Part shown: positions 42,279 through 50,364 of the stretch, in pieces
How positions within the stretch are numbered: the stretch's first letter is position 1
Layout: the number at the start of each line of letters is the position of its first letter
Assembly: GCF_009687885.1 (NCBI RefSeq)
Contig: NZ_BLAF01000017.1
Coordinates: 62,001-126,000 of the forward strand
Length of the DNA: 64,000 nucleotides
Direction of reading: 5' to 3'
Origin: Acrocarpospora pleiomorpha
GTDB lineage: Bacteria > Actinomycetota > Actinomycetes > Streptosporangiales > Streptosporangiaceae
Notes under the pieces: generated by a model
What the model saw: only the letters and a program-made list of their open reading frames with translations
The model's database searches: none
Told to the model about the DNA's origin: nothing
Translations under genes and position numbers: made by a program

Positions 42279-43441
42279 CCGCCTACGAGCTGCTTACCGT
42301 CGAGACGGTGCCCGCCTATCTGGCCGGGCGGCCGGCGCTGGCCTGGTGGGCCGACCCTGCCCGGGTGCGGGAGATCGGCGACGGGAACATGAACACCGTC
42401 TTCGCCGTCGAGGTGGACGGCGGGCCTGGTGTGGTGCTCAAGCAGGCCATGCCGTACGTGCGGGTGGATCCGGACTGGCCGATCACGCCGGACCGGAACC
42501 GGATCGAGGCCACCGTGCTGGCCGAGCACGGCCGGGTGGCGCCTGGGCTGGTGCCGGAGTTGCTCGACGTGGACGAGGCCCGGCATGTGGTGGCTTTGGA
42601 GGATCTGTCCGACCATCGGGTGTGGCGCGGCCTGCTCAACGAGGGGTCGCGGGACGAGGGGGTGGCGGCCGATCTCGGGCGGTATGTGGCCAAGGTGGGG
42701 TTCGGGACCTCGGTGTTCGGGCTCGGCGCGGAGCGCCACAAGGCCGCCGTGGCCAGGTCGGTCAACCCGGAACTCTGCGAGATCACCGAGGATCTGGTCT
42801 TCACCGAGCCGTACGTCGAGCACGAGCACAACAAGATCCTTCCGGCCAACAAGGCGGACGTGGCCGCCTACATCGGCGATCCCGCCGTGCGCACCGCGAT
42901 CGGCCTGGCCAAGCTGGCGTTCATGACGCGCGCCGAGGCGCTCATCCACGGCGACCTGCACACCGGCTCGGTGCTGGTCCGGCCGGGGTCGACGCGCGCC
43001 TTCGACGTCGAGTTCGCCTTCTACGGCCCGGTCGGGTTCGACATCGGCGCGCTGTGGGGCAACTACGTGCTGGCGGCGGCGCGCGGCTTCGCGCTCGGCG
43101 ACGCCGCGCACGCGGGGTGGGCGCTCGGGCTGGCCGAGCAGACCTGGGACGCCTTCGAGGCGGAGTTCACCGCGCTCTGGCCGGACCGCGCCGATCCCCG
43201 CGTGTACGGCGACGGCGTGCTCGCCGCCTATCTGGCCAGGACGCGCGCCGACGCGGCGGCCTTCGGGGCGGCGAAGGCGGCGCGACGGGTGATCGGCTTC
43301 TCCCGGGTCACCGACATCGAGACCCTCCCTGAGGAGGCGCGGGTGACCGCCATCCGGGGCGTGCTTCGCGCCGCACGCTACCTCCTGACCACCGGCCCGG
43401 TCGTGTTCGACCGGATAGGCGACCTGCTGGTCAGCGAGTAG
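42275..43441 (+). CDS. mtnK: 5-methylthioribose kinase (388 aa)
   Basis: A choline-kinase-like phosphotransferase that makes methylthioribose 1-phosphate. Motifs are EIGDGNMNTVFAVEVDGGPGVVLKQAMPYVR (Gly-rich loop and Lys), EDLSDHRVWR, the catalytic loop ALIHGDLHTGSVLV and the metal-binding Asp in RAFDVEFAFYGPVGFDIG. This combination is specific for MtnK. TTG 42275 has GCAGGAGAG upstream and overlaps the permease stop. It ends 11 bp inside the convergent mtnB. Confidence 0.92.
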   Translation: MTAYELLTVETVPAYLAGRPALAWWADPARVREIGDGNMNTVFAVEVDGGPGVVLKQAMPYVRVDPDWPITPDRNRIEATVLAEHGRVAPGLVPELLDVDEARHVVALEDLSDHRVWRGLLNEGSRDEGVAADLGRYVAKVGFGTSVFGLGAERHKAAVARSVNPELCEITEDLVFTEPYVEHEHNKILPANKADVAAYIGDPAVRTAIGLAKLAFMTRAEALIHGDLHTGSVLVRPGSTRAFDVEFAFYGPVGFDIGALWGNYVLAAARGFALGDAAHAGWALGLAEQTWDAFEAEFTALWPDRADPRVYGDGVLAAYLARTRADAAAFGAAKAARRVIGFSRVTDIETLPEEARVTAIRGVLRAARYLLTTGPVVFDRIGDLLVSE

Positions 43442-44048
43442 CGATCTTGTACGCCAGCAGCCACTCCACGCACTCGGTCACATGCCGGGCCCGCAGCAGG
43501 GTCGCCCCCCAGGTGTAGAGGCCGTGCGAGGCGACGATCACGGCCGGGGTCGCCGGGTCGTACGCGGCCTCGAAGCGGTCGCCGAGCTCGGCCATGTCCT
43601 GGCTGTTGGCGATCACCGGGATGACCACCTCGTCGTCGTGGGCCCGGCGGCCGATGCCCTTGAGGGTTTCGAGGTCGCGGAGCCGTACCCCGCCGGGCCA
43701 GTGCAGACCGGCCACGACGGCGCTCAGCGTGTGCACGTGCACCACGGCGTCCGCGCCGGTCAGGGCGGCCACTCTGGCGTGCAGCCCGGCTTCTGCGGAG
43801 GGTTTCAGCGGCGTGATCCCGTCGATGTCGACCGGTTCCCCGTGCGGCCCCACGACGGCCATGTCGGCGGCCGACAGCTCGCCCTTGTCCAGGCCGCTGG
43901 CGGTCACCGCCAGGCGGAGCGGGTCGCGGGCCACCACCTCGGACAGGTTGCCCGAGGTGCCGCGCATCCAGCCGAGCGCGGTGAACCTGGCGGCTTCGGC
44001 CGCGAGCCGCGCGCCGGCGCCCAGCACGTCGGCGGCGGTGGGACTCAT
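43431..44048 (-). CDS. mtnB: Methylthioribulose-1-phosphate dehydratase (205 aa)
   Basis: A class II aldolase-fold zinc enzyme that dehydrates methylthioribulose 1-phosphate. It has GWMRGTSGNLSEV, the phosphate-binding KPSAEAGLH, zinc ligands in VVHVHTLSAVV and a third His in IVASHGLYTWG. The ATG at 44048 overlaps the mtnC stop by four bases. It is the last gene of the minus-strand operon running from 50069. The pathway isomerase MtnA is not in the window. Confidence 0.9.
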   Translation of the reverse strand: MSPTAADVLGAGARLAAEAARFTALGWMRGTSGNLSEVVARDPLRLAVTASGLDKGELSAADMAVVGPHGEPVDIDGITPLKPSAEAGLHARVAALTGADAVVHVHTLSAVVAGLHWPGGVRLRDLETLKGIGRRAHDDEVVIPVIANSQDMAELGDRFEAAYDPATPAVIVASHGLYTWGATLLRARHVTECVEWLLAYKIATR

Positions 44049-44710
44049 GCGATCTCCTCGAAACTCGCGACCACGAAGTGCGCGCCGAAGCGGGCCTGCT
44101 CGCTGGGCTCACCTGGACGGCGTACCCCGATCACGCGCCATCCGGCCGCCGCCGCGGCGTCCAGTTCGGCGGGGACGTCCGACAGGAACAGCAACTCGCC
44201 CGGCGGCGCGTCCAGGGCCGCCGCGATCCGCTCGTAGGACGCGGGCTCCCGCTTGGGACCGGCGTTGACCGTGTCGAAATACCGCTCGACCAGCGCCGAC
44301 AGGTCGCCCTCGGCGCTGTGCGCGAACCACGGCCGCTGGCTGGACACCGCCCCGGAGGAGAAGACCGCCAGCCGCCGTCCCCGCTCCCGCCAGCCGCGCA
44401 GCGCGGGCGGCACGTCGGGAAAGAAGTGCGCGGTCAGCTCGCCACCGGCGAAGCCCGCCGCCCAGATCTGCCCCTGCAGCGTCTTCAGCGGGGTGGCTTT
44501 GACGTCGCCGTCCATCCAGGCGTGCAGGATCGCCACGCTCTCCTCGGTGGTGCCGCCGCCGATCTCCCGGACGGCGGCGGCCACCTCGGGGTCGTCGCGG
44601 TGCGTGTCGATCCAGGGGCCGAGCCGGGGGCGGGCGTAGGAGTAGAGGCCCCTGTGCACCGACTCGGTCGAGCTGGTGGTGCCCTCGATGTCCAGCACAA
44701 TCCAGCTCAT
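44045..44710 (-). CDS. mtnC: Enolase-phosphatase E1 (221 aa)
   Basis: A HAD-superfamily bifunctional enzyme that enolises and dephosphorylates 2,3-diketo-5-methylthiopentyl-1-phosphate to acireductone, the MtnD substrate. HAD motif I is ivldIEGTTSS-like (WIVLDIEGTTSSTESV, with Asp-x-Glu typical of MtnC), motif II VFSSGAVSSQR and motif III/IV NAGPKREPASY to LFLSDVPAELD. ATG 44710 overlaps the nucleoside hydrolase stop. A longer frame upstream is the shadow of that gene. Confidence 0.92.
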   Translation of the reverse strand: MSWIVLDIEGTTSSTESVHRGLYSYARPRLGPWIDTHRDDPEVAAAVREIGGGTTEESVAILHAWMDGDVKATPLKTLQGQIWAAGFAGGELTAHFFPDVPPALRGWRERGRRLAVFSSGAVSSQRPWFAHSAEGDLSALVERYFDTVNAGPKREPASYERIAAALDAPPGELLFLSDVPAELDAAAAAGWRVIGVRRPGEPSEQARFGAHFVVASFEEIA

Positions 44711-45651
44711 CGCGTCAGCACTCCTACGAAATCGGCGACGAAGCGCGGCGCGTCCACGGAGGTGATCACTCGGGTGTCCGGCGCCGCCTCGTACGGGAAG
44801 GCCGGGGGCAGGCCGTCGTGGGTGCGCATCAGCCGGGCCCGCGACAGGAAGCCGTCGGTCCTGACGTTGACCGGGCCGTCGATCCACCCGGTCGCGAACC
44901 CCGGGTCCAGCAGGATCCCGGCCGCCAGCGGGTCGTGCAGCGGGATGATCCGGCGTCCCCACTCGTTCTGGTAGAAGTCCAGGTACGCGTCCAGGATCTC
45001 GGTGGCGAATGTGGCCCTGGGCGAGGCCCGCAGTGCCGCGATGGCGCGTTCGTCCAGGATCGTGGTGCCGGTCACGTTGACGCCCACCATCACCAGCCTG
45101 TGGCGCGGCGCGGCGAACACCGCCCGCGCCGCCTCCGGGTCGTTGTTCACGTTCGCGTCGATCATCAGCAGCGTGCCCGGCGGCGCGTACGGACCCGACC
45201 CGCCCATCAGCACCACCGACCGGTAGCGGGTGAACAGGTCAGGGTCGAGCCGGAGCGCCGCCGCCAGGTTGGTCAGCGGGCCCAGGGCCAGCAGGTCGAG
45301 CTCGCCCGGGTGCTCGGCGGCCAGCCGTACCAGCAGTTCGGCGGCGGTTTCCGAAGCCACCTCGGGCATGGGCCGGTCGTAGCCGAGGTCGCCGAGGCCG
45401 TCCTTGCCGTGCACGTGCCCGGCGATGCTCGCCACCCCCGCCAGCGGTCGCGCCGCGCCGCGCGCGATCGGCACGTCCAGGCCGAGGAGCCGGGTGACGT
45501 AGCCGATGTTGCGCGCCGCGTCCGGTTCCTCGCAGTTGCCGTACACGGAGGTGACCGCGACGATCTCGGCGTCCGGGCGGCCCGCCAGGTAGAGCAGGGT
45601 GTGGGCGTCGTCGATGCCCGTGTCGGTGTCCACGACGATCCGCCGTGTCAT
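44707..45651 (-). CDS. Nucleoside hydrolase (inosine-uridine preferring type) (314 aa)
   Basis: The N-terminal calcium site VVDTDTGIDDAHTLLYLAG matches the DxDxxxDD motif. Further matches are LLALGPLTNLAAAL, LMIDANVNNDPEAARAVF, VGVNVTGTTIL and IIPLHDPLAAGILL (active-site His-Asp). It cleaves ribonucleosides to base and ribose. Encoded between a nucleoside importer and mtnC/mtnB, it could release methylthioribose from methylthioadenosine and so feed MtnK; that specificity is inference. It has no signal peptide, so it is cytoplasmic, and overlaps genes at both ends. Confidence 0.88.
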   Translation of the reverse strand: MTRRIVVDTDTGIDDAHTLLYLAGRPDAEIVAVTSVYGNCEEPDAARNIGYVTRLLGLDVPIARGAARPLAGVASIAGHVHGKDGLGDLGYDRPMPEVASETAAELLVRLAAEHPGELDLLALGPLTNLAAALRLDPDLFTRYRSVVLMGGSGPYAPPGTLLMIDANVNNDPEAARAVFAAPRHRLVMVGVNVTGTTILDERAIAALRASPRATFATEILDAYLDFYQNEWGRRIIPLHDPLAAGILLDPGFATGWIDGPVNVRTDGFLSRARLMRTHDGLPPAFPYEAAPDTRVITSVDAPRFVADFVGVLTR

Positions 45652-46538
45652 GAGGCCTCCTTCGGGCGCCGCCTGGCCGCCACCGCGGCCAGGACCAGCG
45701 CGAACAGCGTGATCACATACGGCGCGGCGTCGGCCGCCTGCTGCGGCAGCCCCGCACCCTGAAGCCGGAAGCCGACCGCCTCCGCGACACCGAACAGCAG
45801 GCAGGCCAGCAGCAGCCGGTAGGGCAACACCCCGCTCACCATGACCGCCACCACCGCGATCCAGCCGCGGCCCGCGCTCATGCCCTCGCTGAACAGCGTC
45901 ACGTTGCCCAGCGCCAGCTGCGCCCCGGCCAGCCCGCACAGCGCGCCCGCCACCAGCACCACCCCATGCCGGTACGCCCCGACCCGCAGCCCGGCCGCCT
46001 CCGCCGCCTCCCGGTGCTGGCCCACGGCGCGCACCCGCAGCCCCGACCTGGTACGTCCTAACCACCAGGCCGCCACAACGACGAGGGCGAGCGCGAGCGG
46101 CACCAGCGGCGACTGCGGCCCCAGCACGGGCACGTCCAGCCCGAGCTCGGCCAGCGTCGGCAGCCCGGCCAGTTCCGGCGAGCTGTAGGTGCCGCCGCTG
46201 CCGAAGATCCGCCGCATCAGGAACCCGGTCAGCCCCAGCGCCAGCAGGTTCAACCCCACCGCCACCACGATCGGGTCGGCGCGCAGGCCCACGGAGGCAC
46301 CCGACAACATCCCGGAGAACAGCACGGTGGCGACGATCGCGCCCGCGACACCCGTCCAGGCGCTGCCGGTCACGTCGCTGACCACCACGGCGGTGAACGC
46401 GCCCCACAGCAGCTGGCCTTCGAGCGCGATGTTGAACACCCCCGCGACCTGGCAGATCAGCCCGCCGAGCGCGGCCAGCAGCACCGGCGCGGTCGCGGTG
46501 AGCACGCCGGACAGGAAGGAGAGCTCGAAAATGTTCAT
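45648..46538 (-). CDS. Nucleoside ABC transporter permease, second of two (296 aa)
   Basis: A permease of the BMP/NupQ (YufQ) type: ATAPVLLAALGGLICQVAGVFNIALEGQLLWGAF and GLNLLALGLTGFLMRRIFG, with a coupling loop VGQHREAAEAAGLRV. About eight to nine spans. It overlaps both neighbours (ATGA), so it is part of a five-gene importer-hydrolase block. Confidence 0.85.
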   Translation of the reverse strand: MNIFELSFLSGVLTATAPVLLAALGGLICQVAGVFNIALEGQLLWGAFTAVVVSDVTGSAWTGVAGAIVATVLFSGMLSGASVGLRADPIVVAVGLNLLALGLTGFLMRRIFGSGGTYSSPELAGLPTLAELGLDVPVLGPQSPLVPLALALVVVAAWWLGRTRSGLRVRAVGQHREAAEAAGLRVGAYRHGVVLVAGALCGLAGAQLALGNVTLFSEGMSAGRGWIAVVAVMVSGVLPYRLLLACLLFGVAEAVGFRLQGAGLPQQAADAAPYVITLFALVLAAVAARRRPKEAS

Positions 46539-47554
46539 TCCGCCGCCCGCCGCCGGACGGTCGCCACCACAGCGACGATCACGATGATCAGGCCCTGCAC
46601 GATCTGGGTGAGCTGGCTCGGCACCCCGGCCTCCCGTTCCATGCCCTGGCCGCCCACCTGGAGCACGGTCAGCAGGGCCACCGCGAGCGGTACTGCCAGC
46701 GGCCGCGCCGCCGCCAGCAGTACCGCGGCTATCGCGGTGAAGGTGTATCCGGGCGCGGTGAGCGCGCCGTCCACGAACCGGTACGGCGGGCCCAGCACGA
46801 TCAGCCCGCCCACCAGCCCGGCGAACGCCCCGCCTCCGGCCAGCGCGTATCCGGCGAGCCGGTCGACGCGGACGCCGCCGTACCGGGCGAACTCGGGATT
46901 GTGTCCTCTGGCTCGCATCTCGTAGCCGAGGACGGTGCGGCTGTCGGCGTACAACCAGATCCCGGTCAGCACCACGACCAGCGGCAGGCCCAGCGTGACG
47001 TAGCCGCTGCCGCCCAGCGCGGGCAGGTGGGCGGCAGCGGGCAGCACGGGCGTCTGCGCGATCCCGGAGCCCTGCTCGGCCAGCGGGAAGCGGACCAGGT
47101 AGGAGGCCAGCGAGACGGCCGGGGCGCTGATCAGCAGCGTGCCGACGATGGCGGGCACGCGCAGCCTGGTGCTCAGCGGCGCGGCCAGCGCCGCCACCAG
47201 GCCGCCCGCCAGGGCCGCCACCAGCAGCGGCAGCACCACCGCCAGCACCGGCGGCAGCGGCGCCGAAAGCGCGAGCGCCGCCGCCGCGATGCCCCCGGCC
47301 GCCATCTGGCCGTCGCCGCCGAGGTTGAACTCGCCCGCCCGCAGGGGGAGCGAGAACGCCAGCGCCATGCCGAGAGTCGGCACGAACGCGGCGATCGTGT
47401 ACTCCAGGTTGCCGTCGAGGATGGCTCCCCGGATCAGCGCCGGATAGGCGTCCGCCGGGTTGACGCCCACCGCGAGCAGCACCAGCGTGGTCAGCGCGAG
47501 CGCGCCGCCGATCGCGGGAACCGCCGCGGGCAGGGCAACCCGCCGGATCGTCAT
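46535..47554 (-). CDS. Nucleoside ABC transporter permease, first of two (339 aa)
   Basis: A larger permease of the NupP (YufP) type, with FSLPLRAGEFNLGGDGQMAAGGIAAAAL and a coupling loop ARGHNPEFARYGGVRVDR. Nine to ten spans. It starts four bases inside the ATPase gene and ends four bases inside the next permease. Confidence 0.85.
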   Translation of the reverse strand: MTIRRVALPAAVPAIGGALALTTLVLLAVGVNPADAYPALIRGAILDGNLEYTIAAFVPTLGMALAFSLPLRAGEFNLGGDGQMAAGGIAAAALALSAPLPPVLAVVLPLLVAALAGGLVAALAAPLSTRLRVPAIVGTLLISAPAVSLASYLVRFPLAEQGSGIAQTPVLPAAAHLPALGGSGYVTLGLPLVVVLTGIWLYADSRTVLGYEMRARGHNPEFARYGGVRVDRLAGYALAGGGAFAGLVGGLIVLGPPYRFVDGALTAPGYTFTAIAAVLLAAARPLAVPLAVALLTVLQVGGQGMEREAGVPSQLTQIVQGLIIVIVAVVATVRRRAAE

Positions 47555-49044
47555 GGGAGCACTCCGGTCATGGCCTGGCCCAGACGCTCCTCGGCGACGT
47601 CGGCGTCGAATTCGGCGACCAGGCGGCCCTCGAACAAGACCAGGATCCGGTCGGACAACTCGCGCAGTTCGGACAGCTCGCTGGACTGCAGGAGGATCGC
47701 GCCGCCCTGGTCGCGGGCCGCGGTCAGGAGCGCGTGGACACGTTCGCGCACGCCCACGTCCACGCCCTGAGTCGGCTCCTCGACCACGATCACCCGGGAC
47801 TCGCGGGTCAGCTCACGGGCGAGCACTGCCTTCTGCGCGTTGCCGCCGGACAGGGCGGTGATCGGGACGTCCACCGACGCCGCGCTGATGGCGAACCGCT
47901 CGGTCAACTGCTCGGCTCTCGCGCGGACGGTCTTCCTGGGCAGGCCGAACCTGGTCGCCAGCCGGTGCTGCTCGCCCATCAGGAGGTTCTCCGCGAGCGA
48001 CATCTCCGGCGCGGTGGCGCGGCCGTGGCGGTCCTCCGGCACGTACGCGACGCGCGGGTCGCGGCCCTGGACGACCGGGGCGCCGTCCAGCAGCACCTGC
48101 CCGGTCCGGCCGGGGGAGCGCAGGCCGGTGACGGTGTCGAGGAGCTCGCGCTGGCCGCTGCCGGCCACGCCCGCGATGCCGACGATCTCCCCCGGCCGGA
48201 CCGCGAACGAGACGCCGGACAGGCGGGGCACACCGTCGGTGTCGTGGACGGTGAGATCGCGGACGTCGAGCGCGGGTTCGCCGTCCGGCCTAGACCGCCG
48301 GCGAGTTTCCGGCGCGGCCAGGGAGCGGCCGATCATGGCGTGGATCAGCTCGCCGGCGCTGGTGTCCGCCGTGGCGAATCGGCCGGTCACGCGGCCCTGG
48401 CGGAGCACCGTGACCTGGTCGGAGGCGGCGAGGACCTCGGTGAGCTTGTGCGTGACCAGCAGGATGGCGACTCCGGTGGCGGCCACCGTGCGGAGCACCT
48501 CGAACAGGCGGTCGGCTTCGGCGGGGGTGAGCACGGCGGTCGGCTCGTCCAGGATCAGCACCTCGGCCTGGCGGTAGAGGGCTCGGAGGATCTCCACGCG
48601 CTGGCGTACCCCGACCGGGAGGCCGCCCACCTGGGCCGCGGGGTCGGCGCGCAGGCCGTACTTCGCGGAGAGGTCCGCCACGGCGCGGTGCGCGCTCTCC
48701 CGGTCGACGCGGCCGCGGGAGACGGGTTCCGCGCCGATCACGATGTTCTCCGCCACCGTCAGGCCGGGGAAGAGGCGGAAACGCTGGTGGACCATGCCGA
48801 GGCCGTGCCGGATCGCGTCGGCGGGGGAGCGCAGCCTGATCCGCTCGCCCGCGCGCAGCACGTGGCCGGAGTCGGGGCGGTGCAGGCCGTACAGGATGGA
48901 CATCAGGGTGGACTTGCCGGCCCCGTTCTCGCCGATGACGGCGTGCACCTCGCCCCTGGCGACCGCCAGGTCGATGCCGTCGTTGGCGAGAACGGGCCCG
49001 AACCGCTTGCTCACGCCGACCAGTTCGGCGGCGGGTACGGACAC
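47551..49044 (-). CDS. Nucleoside ABC transporter ATPase, two domains (497 aa)
   Basis: An Rbs/NupO-like tandem ATPase. Domain 1 has Walker A VIGENGAGKSTLMSILYG, signature LPVGVRQRVEIL and ILDEPTAVLTPAEAD. Domain 2 has the altered P-loop GVAGSGQRELLDTVTG, LSGGNAQKAVLA and VVEEPTQGVDVG. It energises the two permeases that follow. Because Rbs-type ATPases share this form, it might also serve the ATPase-less methylthioribose importer at 40240-42278 (inference). Confidence 0.87.
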   Translation of the reverse strand: MSVPAAELVGVSKRFGPVLANDGIDLAVARGEVHAVIGENGAGKSTLMSILYGLHRPDSGHVLRAGERIRLRSPADAIRHGLGMVHQRFRLFPGLTVAENIVIGAEPVSRGRVDRESAHRAVADLSAKYGLRADPAAQVGGLPVGVRQRVEILRALYRQAEVLILDEPTAVLTPAEADRLFEVLRTVAATGVAILLVTHKLTEVLAASDQVTVLRQGRVTGRFATADTSAGELIHAMIGRSLAAPETRRRSRPDGEPALDVRDLTVHDTDGVPRLSGVSFAVRPGEIVGIAGVAGSGQRELLDTVTGLRSPGRTGQVLLDGAPVVQGRDPRVAYVPEDRHGRATAPEMSLAENLLMGEQHRLATRFGLPRKTVRARAEQLTERFAISAASVDVPITALSGGNAQKAVLARELTRESRVIVVEEPTQGVDVGVRERVHALLTAARDQGGAILLQSSELSELRELSDRILVLFEGRLVAEFDADVAEERLGQAMTGVLP

Positions 49045-49046
49045 CG

Positions 49047-50069
49047 TCAGCCCTGCAGCGGATCCGCGACGGTGATCTTTCCGGCCACGATGTCGTCGCG
49101 CACCTGCTTCAGCTTGGCGATCACGTCAGGGCTGGCGGCCACCGTGCAGCCCGAGGAGGCCACCCCGGCGTCCAGGGCGTTCACGCCCACGCCGCCCTCG
49201 GCCAGGCCGTAGACCTTGACGCCGCCGGTCTTCCCGGCCGCGATCTCCTTGATCGCCGCGCTCTCCGCCACGTCCACGTGCTTGAGCACGTTGTCGATGA
49301 CGTTGCCCGCGCTCTGGGCGCACTGGTTGACGTCCACGCCGAACGCCTTCGCCCCCGAGGACGCGACCGCCTCGAACACGCCCTGGTTGCCCGCGGACGC
49401 CGCCGCGGCGACGATGTCCGCGCCGCGCCCGGTGAGCGTCTGCGCCTGGGACTTGGCCCTGGCCGGGTCGCTGAACGGGTTGGCGCCGCCCACGTAGAGG
49501 GGAGTGCCGGTGACATCCGCCCGGACCGAGGCGGCCCCGGCGAAGAACGGCTCGATCCAGCGGTGCACGAACGGCGTGTCCAGCGCCGCGACCACCCCGA
49601 TCTGGCCGCTCTTGGTCAGCAGGCCCGCCTCGACCCCGGCCAGGTAGGCCGCCTCGTGCTCCTTGAACGACACGCAGGCCAGGTTGGCGGCCTGCTCCTT
49701 CGCGCACGAGTCGACCTGCAGGAACTGCTGGGCGGGGTGCTGCTTGGGGACCGTGTTGAACACGTCGTCGAAGGAGAAGCTGATGCCCACGATGACGGTC
49801 GGCTTGGCCCGCACCGCCGCGTCGACGTTCTGCGCGATGCTCGTGGGGTCCTTGCTCTCGTACAGCTTGAAGGAGGCGCCGAGCTCCTTGGCGGCGGCCT
49901 CCGCGCCCTTGACGCCGAGCTGCAGGAAGCTGTTGGAGCCGACGGGGTTCGGGGTGATCAGGATGATCGATTTCGCCGGGGCGGCGGGGGCGGCGCCGGT
50001 CTCGCCGCCGCCGCACGCGGCGAGGGCGAGGAGCGCGGCGATCCCCGCGAGGGCTGGGGTGATTCTCAT
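49047..50069 (-). CDS. BMP-family nucleoside-binding lipoprotein (340 aa)
   Basis: Signal peptide with lipobox LALAACGGG, then a BMP/PnrA-like fold (LGVKGAEAAAKELGASFKLYE, FKEHEAAYLAGVEAGLLTKSGQIGVVAALDTPFVHRWIEPFFAGA, GAKAFGVDVNQ). This family binds nucleosides. It is the first gene of the import-hydrolase-mtnC-mtnB operon. The frame continues to 50831 but the signal peptide fixes the start at ATG 50069. Two ATTTCCTACYA-type sites lie upstream. Confidence 0.87.
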   Translation of the reverse strand: MRITPALAGIAALLALAACGGGETGAAPAAPAKSIILITPNPVGSNSFLQLGVKGAEAAAKELGASFKLYESKDPTSIAQNVDAAVRAKPTVIVGISFSFDDVFNTVPKQHPAQQFLQVDSCAKEQAANLACVSFKEHEAAYLAGVEAGLLTKSGQIGVVAALDTPFVHRWIEPFFAGAASVRADVTGTPLYVGGANPFSDPARAKSQAQTLTGRGADIVAAAASAGNQGVFEAVASSGAKAFGVDVNQCAQSAGNVIDNVLKHVDVAESAAIKEIAAGKTGGVKVYGLAEGGVGVNALDAGVASSGCTVAASPDVIAKLKQVRDDIVAGKITVADPLQG

Positions 50070-50118
50070 GGGTCCTGGTTCTGAGGTGCTCGAATGGTGC
50101 GTCAGCGAGCATATCCAC

Positions 50119-50223
50119 ATATTTCCTACCAGAACAACCTGTAATGCTGTGATCGCGGCCGGTCGCCGCCTTGACGTCCTGCCTATTGTATGGTTACTTA
50201 GTAGGAAATATAGGTAATAGGCA
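50119..50223. promoter_or_regulatory. Promoter/operator region of the nucleoside-import operon (operators 3 and 4)
   Basis: ATTTCCTACC (50121-50130) and, on the reverse strand, ATTTCCTACTAAG (50197-50209) match the sites at 38511 and 40159. In addition TGCCTATT (50180-50187) and AATAGGCA (50216-50223) form a perfect 8-bp inverted repeat enclosing the second site. The region is clearly AT-richer than its surroundings and lies 50-155 bp upstream of the BMP-lipoprotein start. Confidence 0.6.
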
Positions 50224-50364
50224 CCGGCGGGGGGCTGGTGCGGATCCCGGCCCGCGGGCGACGGCGGCGGCAGAGCCGGAGAAAGGGCGTCGATTCTTTG
50301 CGGCCGGATGCGGGCGCGAATAGCGCGCCGATGACCACTGCTGTTTCTTCCGGCGGAGCGTCGT

